NCBI RefSeq assembly: GCF_900109115.1
Contig: NZ_FNYV01000015.1
Span: 1-64,000 of the forward strand
DNA length: 64,000 nt
From: Micromonospora phaseoli
GTDB taxonomy: Bacteria > Actinomycetota > Actinomycetes > Mycobacteriales > Micromonosporaceae
Direction of reading: 5' to 3'
This document shows, in pieces, positions 58,749 to 64,000 of this stretch. The notes beneath the pieces were generated by a model. The model made no database searches. It was not told the DNA's origin and was given only the letters and a program-made list of their open reading frames with translations. Position numbers and translations under genes: made by a program. The stretch's first letter is position 1. Every line of letters begins with the position of its first letter.

Positions 58749-60034
58749 GGCAGAACCCCCCTCGACTCCAGGGCGGCGGCGACTGCCTCGCGCAGCTCGT
58801 CGGCGGTGGCCTGCGGGTCGATCGCCGACGGCGGCGACAGGATCGCCGAGGTCACGGTGGAGATGCTCTGGTACGCGGGGGTCAGCGGTCGAACCGCCGG
58901 ATCCCGCAGCTGTTCGAGGATGGTTTCCTTCATCGGGTACGCCTCGTCCATCTCCGGGTCGTCGTAGACGCTCTCGATGGTCGGCGGCACCCCGTCGTTG
59001 ATCGCGGAGAACTTCTGGTGCTCCGCGTTGCGCAGGCACCTGGCCGCCTCGAACGACTCCGCCGGGTGCTCGGAGTGCTGGCTGACGGCGAGGTTGATCC
59101 CGCCGATCGTCACCCGGCCCGGGGTGCCTTCGTCGACGCCCGGCACCCGCGCCCAGCCGACCTGCTCCGCCAGCTCCGGGTTGGCCTCCTGCATCGCCGG
59201 ATAGACGAACGGCCAGTTGATCTGGAAAGCACCGCTGCCGGACTGGAACTCCAGGCGTACCGGGTCCTCGGTGGCGTTGCTGAACGACGGTGAGGTCACC
59301 CCCGAGGTGGCGAAGTCACGCAGCACCTCCAGCGCCCGCACGGCGCCCTCGTCCACCACGGACTCGGTACCGTCGTCGCTGACGATGCTGCCGCCGGCAC
59401 TGGCGACGAGGGTGTTGTAGAGCACCACCAGTCCCTCGTACTGGGCCCCCATGGTGAGCACCTGGTGCGGCTGGCCCTGCTCCCGCAGCCGCTGCGCCAT
59501 CGAGATCATCTCGTTCCAGGTGGTCGGCGGCTCGGGCACCAGGTCCTTGCGGTACCACAGCAGCTGGACGTTCGTGTTCTTCGGCGCACCGTAGAGCTTG
59601 TCCTCGTACCGGGCGGTCTCCAGCGGGCCCTCGAGGGTGCCCTGCTCCACCTCGGCCCGGTCCTGGCCGGTCCACTCCCGGATCCAGTTCGCGCTGGCGA
59701 ACTCCTGGGTCCAGGTGACGTCGAGACCGAGCACGTCCATGCCGCTGTCCTCGGCGGCGAGCCGCCGCACCATCTGCACCCGCTGCTCGTCGGCCTCACG
59801 CGGCAGCACCCGGTTGACGATGCGGTACCGCCCGCCGGCCTCGGCGTTGCACTCGTCCACCACCTGTTGCAGGTTCTGCTCCGGCGGGTAGTAAAGGTTG
59901 ATCGTCGGGGTGCCGCCGTCGTCGCCGGAGGCGCACGCCGCCATCGGTGCCACCAGCGTCAGCGCCGCAGCAGTCGCCGCCACGCGTACCCGAGGGCGAC
60001 GCCGCCCACCCGCGGCCGTACGTTGCTGCCTCAT
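58745..60034 (-). CDS. lpqY: Trehalose/sugar-binding lipoprotein (LpqY type)
   Basis: The 429-residue product starts MRQQRTAAGGRRRPRVRVAA and has a lipobox MAAC at about residue 34, so it is lipid-anchored outside the membrane. The extracellular solute-binding domain (family 1) shows INLYYPPEQNLQQVVDECNA, DVLGLDVTWTQEFASANWI, YGAPKNTNVQLLWYRKDLVP and FQINWPFVYPAMQEANPEL. The gene order lpqY-sugA-sugB-sugC matches the trehalose importer of mycobacteria, so trehalose is the best guess; another disaccharide is possible. The start codon lies in one arm of a perfect 13-bp inverted repeat. Confidence 0.88.
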   Translation of the reverse strand: MRQQRTAAGGRRRPRVRVAATAAALTLVAPMAACASGDDGGTPTINLYYPPEQNLQQVVDECNAEAGGRYRIVNRVLPREADEQRVQMVRRLAAEDSGMDVLGLDVTWTQEFASANWIREWTGQDRAEVEQGTLEGPLETARYEDKLYGAPKNTNVQLLWYRKDLVPEPPTTWNEMISMAQRLREQGQPHQVLTMGAQYEGLVVLYNTLVASAGGSIVSDDGTESVVDEGAVRALEVLRDFATSGVTSPSFSNATEDPVRLEFQSGSGAFQINWPFVYPAMQEANPELAEQVGWARVPGVDEGTPGRVTIGGINLAVSQHSEHPAESFEAARCLRNAEHQKFSAINDGVPPTIESVYDDPEMDEAYPMKETILEQLRDPAVRPLTPAYQSISTVTSAILSPPSAIDPQATADELREAVAAALESRGVLP

Positions 60035-60074
60035 GGCGACACTCCGCCGCGTCCGCTGCCACCATGAGGCAGCA
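60024..60074 (-). promoter_or_regulatory. Inverted repeat covering the lpqY start codon
   Basis: TGCTGCCTCATGG and CCATGAGGCAGCA are perfect 13-base arms with 25 bases between. In the message the downstream arm contains the start codon itself and the loop contains the ribosome site GCGGAG, so the fold could limit initiation. Confidence 0.6.
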
Positions 60075-60337
60075 CCGCACGGAGCCTGCCGGTTCGCTCG
60101 CTCATGACCCCTCCCCTCGTCTCGGCCAACAACCGGGGAGTGTCTCCGTGCCCCGGCGCACGGCGTCACCGCCAGGGCGTACGACCTGCGGTTTCCCGCT
60201 CCCGGCGGGTCGTGGCTGCAACACTGCCCGACCTGCGGAGGCGCGAAACCTAACCGGCGGGACACGGTTTAAACACGCGGCTGTGTGGTCCAGCTCACCC
60301 CGGGACCGGGCCGGGAGGGCGGCGCTACTCTCGTGCG
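60075..60337. promoter_or_regulatory. Divergent upstream region of lpqY and the DsbA-fold gene
   Basis: No gene fits here. GTTTAAAC at 60267-60274 is an AT-rich palindrome in otherwise GC-rich DNA and could be an operator or part of a promoter. TACTCT at 60326-60331 is a good -10 box for the plus-strand gene. Confidence 0.4.
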
Positions 60338-60916
60338 GTGGATGCCACCTTCTTCTTCGACCCCCTCTGCCCCTGGACCTGGCGTACGTCCCGCTGGCTG
60401 GTGAGCGTCGCCGAGGCCCGCGACCTGCGCATCGAGTGGCGCGCGTTCAGCCTGGCCATCCTCAACGGCGGCGACGTCCCGCCGGAGTACGCCGAGGCGA
60501 TGACCGCCTCGACCCGGTCCCTGCGGCTGGTGGAGGCGCTGCGCGCCGAGGGCCGCCACGACGACGTCGGCCGCTTCTACACCGAGTTGGGCACTCGTAC
60601 CCACGACGTCGGCAACCCGCCGAGCGACAAACTGGTGGCGGCGGCCGTCGAGGCGGCCGGCCTGGACGACGCGGCACCCGCCCTCGACGACGAAAGCTGG
60701 GACGCGCAGGTGCACGCCTCGCACGCGCTGGCGTACGCCTCCGCCGGGCCGGACATCGGTTCCCCGGTGCTGATGGTGCCCGGCGCCGACCGGGGCCTGC
60801 ACGGCCCGATCCTCACCGAGGTGCCCGGCGCCGACGACGCGCTGGTCCTGTGGGACAGCGTCGTGCCGCTGATGCGCATGCCGGCGTTCCACGAGCTCAA
60901 GCGCGCCCGCCACTGA
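60338..60916 (+). CDS. DsbA-fold protein, mycothiol-dependent nitroreductase (Rv2466c)-like
   Basis: The 192-residue product starts from GTG six bases after TACTCT: DATFFFDPLCPWTWRTSRWL, then IEWRAFSLAILNGGDVPPEY and DIGSPVLMVPGADRGLHGPI, the layout of thioredoxin-like DsbA/Rv2466c proteins. Rv2466c is a mycothiol-dependent reductase with a CxxC motif; here the motif is C11-P-W-T14, with only the first Cys. A single-Cys enzyme could still work by a monothiol route with mycothiol. The call at family level is good, the activity uncertain. Confidence 0.78.
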   Translation: MDATFFFDPLCPWTWRTSRWLVSVAEARDLRIEWRAFSLAILNGGDVPPEYAEAMTASTRSLRLVEALRAEGRHDDVGRFYTELGTRTHDVGNPPSDKLVAAAVEAAGLDDAAPALDDESWDAQVHASHALAYASAGPDIGSPVLMVPGADRGLHGPILTEVPGADDALVLWDSVVPLMRMPAFHELKRARH

Positions 60917-61013
60917 CCGTCGCGGCCGGCCCCGGTATCGATGACCGGGGTCCTCGCCGCCGTTGTACCCCCTTCGGGGCGCGGATGTCGGGGCCGGCCG
61001 GCATGATCGGCGG

Positions 61014-61718
61014 ATGATCGCACGCTTCAAGGACCTCTGCCTCGACGCCGCCGACGCCCACGCCCTCGGCGGGTTCTGGGCCCAGGTGCTCGACGGGGAC
61101 CTGGTCGACACCGGCGATGGTGACACTCGGGTCGATCCGCGCCGGGCCGGCTCCGGCGCCGAGTCGATCTGGGTGAACCAGGTGCCCGAGCCGCGTACCG
61201 TCAAGACCCGCGTACACCTCGACCTGCGGTTGGCCGAGGCGAGCCCGGCGGCGCTGCTGGACGCGGGCGCGCGGCTGGTCCGCGAGCCGGACGCGGAAAT
61301 CGACTGGTGGGTGCTGGCCGACCCCGACGGGAACCTTTTCTGCGCCTTCGCCCCCGGCGAGGACTCCCGCCCCGGGCCGTTCGAGCTGGTGGTGGACTCC
61401 GCCGACCCGGCCGCCCAGGCCGCCTGGTGGGCCAGCGTCGTCGGTGGCCAGGCCGAGACCAGCGACCAGGGGTACGCCTCGGTCACCGGCGCGGCGGGCT
61501 TCCCGTGGGACCACTGGGTCTTCGACCCGGTGCCCGAGCGCAAGACCGTCAAGAACCGGATGCACTGGGACGTCGACCTGACCGACCCCGGGCCGAGCGC
61601 GTTGATCAGGGCCGGGGCGACCCTGCTGCGCGAGCCGGACGACACGGTGTCGTGGTGGGTGCTGGCCGACCCCGAGGGCAACGAGTTCTGCGCCTTCCCG
61701 CCGCGTCCCACCGACTGA
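61014..61718 (+). CDS. VOC (glyoxalase/bleomycin-resistance) superfamily protein, two domains
   Basis: The 234-residue product has two similar halves: MIARFKDLCLDAADAHALGG with WWVLADPDGNLFCAFAPGED, and FELVVDSADPAAQAAWWASV with WWVLADPEGNEFCAFPPRP. Each is one betaalphabetabetabeta unit of a VOC fold in which the metal-binding residue is usually the Glu or His at these ends. Substrate and activity are unknown. CATGAT lies six bases before the ATG, so this may be another leaderless gene with a weak -10. Confidence 0.87.
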   Translation: MIARFKDLCLDAADAHALGGFWAQVLDGDLVDTGDGDTRVDPRRAGSGAESIWVNQVPEPRTVKTRVHLDLRLAEASPAALLDAGARLVREPDAEIDWWVLADPDGNLFCAFAPGEDSRPGPFELVVDSADPAAQAAWWASVVGGQAETSDQGYASVTGAAGFPWDHWVFDPVPERKTVKNRMHWDVDLTDPGPSALIRAGATLLREPDDTVSWWVLADPEGNEFCAFPPRPTD

Positions 61719-61905
61719 TCGCGGGTGCTACCGGGCGACCGCCAGGTGGACTAGCGTTGAACATGCTCCGCCGTCAGCGCGTACGCCGTCGCCGTCGATA
61801 CGCCACCGGCCGACCCCGACCCGCCCGATCGGTTGGTTCTCGCGGGAACAGCCCCTCACCGGCATACCGGTTGGGCAGGATCGTCCCCAACGAGGAGGTG
61901 CCGCC

Positions 61906-62340
61906 GTGGTGCAGGACACCCGCGCTCTCACCCTGACATTCGAGGTGAGCGGCCTGCCACCGGTCAAGACCGAGGCGTTGTCCATCTTCGCCGCCGGGCA
62001 CCGGCAGGCGACGAGGGTACGCACCCTGCTGCAGGCCGCCTGCGCGGCCGCGCAGCAAACCGGCTGGACGCCGCTGTCCGGCCCGATCGAGATCGACCTG
62101 ATCCTGCGCTGCCCACCCGGGCACCGCACCTCCGACGCCAGCACGCTGCTGGGCGGGGTGTGCGCGGTGCTCCAGGACAAGAAGCGAGTCTCCAGCATCG
62201 GGCTCACCCACCTCGGCGTGCTGGTCGACGTCGCCATCTACGACGACGACAAGCAGATCCGGAAGTTGTCTTACCAGGAGGAGCCGGCCGAGGACTTCTC
62301 CTACCAGGTGCGGGTGGCCGCCGTACCGCAGCGGGTTTGA
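61906..62340 (+). CDS. Protein of unknown function with weak RusA-like features
   Basis: The 144-residue product starts from GTG with GAGGAGG upstream. It has IEIDLILRCPPGHRTSDAST-LLGGVCAVLQDKKR and later LVDVAIYDDDKQIRKLSYQE. The pattern of a DAS/DAT motif before a helix and a YDDDKQI motif resembles RusA-type Holliday junction resolvases (which have DxDN and DDxQI), but the match is partial and the length is only similar. I would not claim nuclease activity. The small gene at 62388 follows after 47 bases. Confidence 0.6.
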   Translation: MVQDTRALTLTFEVSGLPPVKTEALSIFAAGHRQATRVRTLLQAACAAAQQTGWTPLSGPIEIDLILRCPPGHRTSDASTLLGGVCAVLQDKKRVSSIGLTHLGVLVDVAIYDDDKQIRKLSYQEEPAEDFSYQVRVAAVPQRV

Positions 62341-62387
62341 CCGACGCCCGCGGTGGGGTACCGCGGACGCCGACGAAGGGAGCACCG

Positions 62388-62663
62388 ATGTCGGAGCCAC
62401 ACGTCACGCTGGACCCACGCGGGCTCGACCCGGTGCAGCAGAAGCTGCGCGGCGCGCTGGAGGACCAGCTGACCTCGGCGTTGCAGGCCGCCGCCGACCG
62501 GGTCCGCGCCAGTTATGCCGGCGAGCCGGTCGAGCAGGTCTGCCAGCGACTGCTGGACGAGACCCGCAGCGGCCTGCACCCCGACATCGCGGCCGGCTTC
62601 CAGCCCGACATGGACGAGTTCTGCCGGGTGGCCGTGTCCATCGTGCGCGGCGGAGCGTCCTGA
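62388..62663 (+). CDS. Small helical protein of unknown function
   Basis: The 91-residue product (MSEPHVTLDPRGLDPVQQKL at the start; EQVCQRLLDETRSGLHPDIA in the middle) is probably all alpha-helical, with two Cys and no membrane segment. GAAGGGAG precedes the ATG. It follows the previous gene in the same direction and is probably co-transcribed. I know no family for it. Confidence 0.65.
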   Translation: MSEPHVTLDPRGLDPVQQKLRGALEDQLTSALQAAADRVRASYAGEPVEQVCQRLLDETRSGLHPDIAAGFQPDMDEFCRVAVSIVRGGAS

Positions 62664-62813
62664 ACCATCCACAAGTTCGGGACCAGCCAGCGGTAGGTGC
62701 CGGCCCGGCCAACCGCCAGCCCACCAACTGACGCGGTCGGCCACCGCAGCAACCGATCCACCATGGCTCCCCGATCCTCCTGCGCCTCGGAGAGGTTTGC
62801 GGTGATCACGGGA

Positions 62814-62867
62814 CTGAGCCGTATACCTGTGAGTGAAGCACGGTGACCTCACAGGTATACGGCTCAG
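62814..62867. terminator. Perfect 20-bp-arm hairpin
   Basis: The left arm CTGAGCCGTATACCTGTGAG pairs exactly with CTCACAGGTATACGGCTCAG, with a 14-base loop. It is between convergent genes, so bidirectional termination is the simplest role. The arms are less GC-rich than other terminators here and unusually exact, so another role is possible (see findings). Confidence 0.65.
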
Positions 62868-62907
62868 CAGGCCAGGACCCGGCCAGGGCCGGGCTGGGAC
62901 AGCCGGG

Positions 62908-64000
62908 TCAGCCGATCCGGCCGGCGCGCCGGCGGCGCCAGGTCAGCAGCAACAGGAAGCTGCCGACGAGGAACAGCATCGCGCCGACGGTCAGCGGCCC
63001 GGCAACGGTGTCACCGGTCACCGGCAGATGCCGCGGTACGTAACGGAAGGTGAGCCCGTTGGAGGCGCCACCGGCGGTGCTCACGACGACCGTGGTGGCT
63101 CCGGCCGCGCAGGCTGGCGCACGGAAGGTCAACGAACGCCCGTCCGACGCCACGGTGACCTCGCTCGCCGAGATGGTCCGGCCGCAGATGGTGACCACGG
63201 TCCCGCCTGGAACAAACCCGAAACCACCGACCGTGACGGTGGTACCGCCACCGGTCGGCCCCTGATCGGGGGTCAGCGTACCGATGACCGGCGGGGCGGT
63301 CTGATAGCTGAACCGTGGCGCGACGACGGCGCCTGCGGGGAACACCAGTCGCACGTCCGCTGTTCCGGCGGCATTCGGTGGGGTCAGCACGGTGATCGTG
63401 GTGCCCGCCGGGTTGACGGTGAAGCCGGTGCCGGGCCGCCCGCCGAAGGTCACCCCGGTCACCCCGGTGAAGCCGCTGCCGGTGATGGTGACCGGGGTGC
63501 CGCCCGAGGTCGGCCCGGTCGTCGGCGTCAGCCCGGTCACGGCGGCGGCACTGCCGTCGGCCAGGTACGTGTAATCCAGCGGCGTGGACGAGCCACCGCC
63601 GGTGGCCACCACCACGACCGCCGGGCCGATCGCGCCGGGCGGGGTGACCGCCGTCAACGATGTGCCTCCCGGGTTGACCGTGACGTCGGTGGCCGGCGCT
63701 CCGTCGAAGGTGACCGTCGTGCCACCCGGAATGAAGCCCGTGCCGGTGATCGTCACCGTCTGACCACCCGACTGCGGACCCTCGTCCGGTGTGATCACCG
63801 CGGCGGTCGGAGTAGCCGCGACGTACGTGAACCCGGCCAGTGCCTCGGCATTCGCGCCCGGCAGGAGCACCAACACGTCGACCGGGCCGACCGGCCCCGG
63901 CGGTGTGACCACCGTCAGCGAGGTACCGCTCGGGTCCACGACGACGTCGGTGCCCGGCGCGTCACCGAAGGTCACACCCGTCGCCCCGGAAAACCCGGTC
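62908..64000 (-). CDS. Sortase-anchored surface protein with IPT/TIG repeats, N-terminal part outside the window
   Basis: The frame enters from the right edge and gives 364 C-terminal residues. There are about four IPT/TIG immunoglobulin-like repeats of 80-85 residues, each with PxxGPxxGGTxVTITGxGF (for example LTPTTGPTSGGTPVTITGSG and TPDQGPTGGGTTVTVGGFGF) and a closing VxPxGTSLTxVTPP segment. The end has HLPVTGDTVAGPLTVG, a membrane helix (MLFLVGSFLLLLTW) and RRRRAGRIG: an LPXTG sorting signal. The protein should be linked to the cell wall by a sortase and may bind surfaces or polymers. The start and total length are unknown. Confidence 0.9.
   Translation of the reverse strand, partial: TGFSGATGVTFGDAPGTDVVVDPSGTSLTVVTPPGPVGPVDVLVLLPGANAEALAGFTYVAATPTAAVITPDEGPQSGGQTVTITGTGFIPGGTTVTFDGAPATDVTVNPGGTSLTAVTPPGAIGPAVVVVATGGGSSTPLDYTYLADGSAAAVTGLTPTTGPTSGGTPVTITGSGFTGVTGVTFGGRPGTGFTVNPAGTTITVLTPPNAAGTADVRLVFPAGAVVAPRFSYQTAPPVIGTLTPDQGPTGGGTTVTVGGFGFVPGGTVVTICGRTISASEVTVASDGRSLTFRAPACAAGATTVVVSTAGGASNGLTFRYVPRHLPVTGDTVAGPLTVGAMLFLVGSFLLLLTWRRRRAGRIG

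Noticed and set aside
51160..60034. One joint operon of pentonate genes and the sugar importer
   Set aside because: The two sets are convergent and separated by a strong bidirectional terminator, so they are separate transcripts.
62513..62809. 98-residue minus-strand gene after the hairpin
   Set aside because: It has a plausible GGGGAG-ATG start, but the second half runs antisense through the small helical gene and turns into low-complexity Arg/Ser sequence. It may be a remnant.

Overview
The window is high-GC DNA with a strong GC third-position bias, and its gene content points to a mycelial actinomycete of the Micromonosporaceae, most like Micromonospora. The supporting clues are CebR-type boxes in front of cellulose genes, an Lsr2 protein, mycothiol-linked enzyme families, an XRE/DUF397 pair, a conservon-type kinase, many apparently leaderless genes, and a short intergenic AGGAAGGGCCCC repeat that I associate with Micromonospora. 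The genus is inferred from content and not proven.

Region 1 (1-10404) is an accessory island ending at a tRNA-Leu(GAG) gene. It begins with a cut-off DUF1801 gene, then a frameshifted serine-recombinase tail lying against a second copy of the tRNA 3' end. Inside are two lipoproteins, a Hint-containing polymorphic toxin that has lost its N-terminus to an IS256-type insertion, its candidate immunity gene, a secreted S1 protease, an Lsr2 paralogue, a DUF5954 protein, and a second recombinase remnant abutting the tRNA. It looks like successive integrations at one tRNA site, now decayed.

Region 2 (10609-20558) is a surface or secretion-related cluster: a TPR/proline-rich/single-TM protein with a C-terminal Fn3-like domain, a membrane-anchored propeller/Fn3 protein, MoxR ATPase, a DUF58 protein and a transglutaminase-fold membrane protein whose catalytic Cys and His are replaced.

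Region 3 (20516-24876) has four overlapping or closely spaced minus-strand genes (SDR, F420-type LLM oxidoreductase, mycothiol maleylpyruvate-isomerase-family protein, PAP2 phosphatase) and a DUF3159 membrane protein. Region 4 (25119-30500) is a cellulose module: a secreted GH48 cellulase and a divergent GH1 beta-glucosidase with three CebR-like operators between them.

Region 5 (30500-50176) is housekeeping and regulation: an MFS transporter, a two-gene conservon fragment, an FGGY kinase, an anthranilate synthase fusion with a Trp-Trp leader peptide and attenuator, WrbA, an ABC exporter overlapping its two-component system, assorted single enzymes including an AlkZ-like glycosylase and an AlkD-like protein, an XRE/DUF397 pair and a chain of three tiny overlapping genes.

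Region 6 (50240-60034) handles sugars. An IclR regulator faces an operon that fits the lower oxidative pentose (Weimberg-type) pathway to 2-oxoglutarate. A convergent lpqY-sugABC-like importer follows. Region 7 (60338-64000) holds a DsbA-fold protein, a VOC protein, two small unknown proteins, a perfect 20-bp-armed hairpin and the C-terminal part of a sortase-type IPT/TIG repeat surface protein running off the right end.
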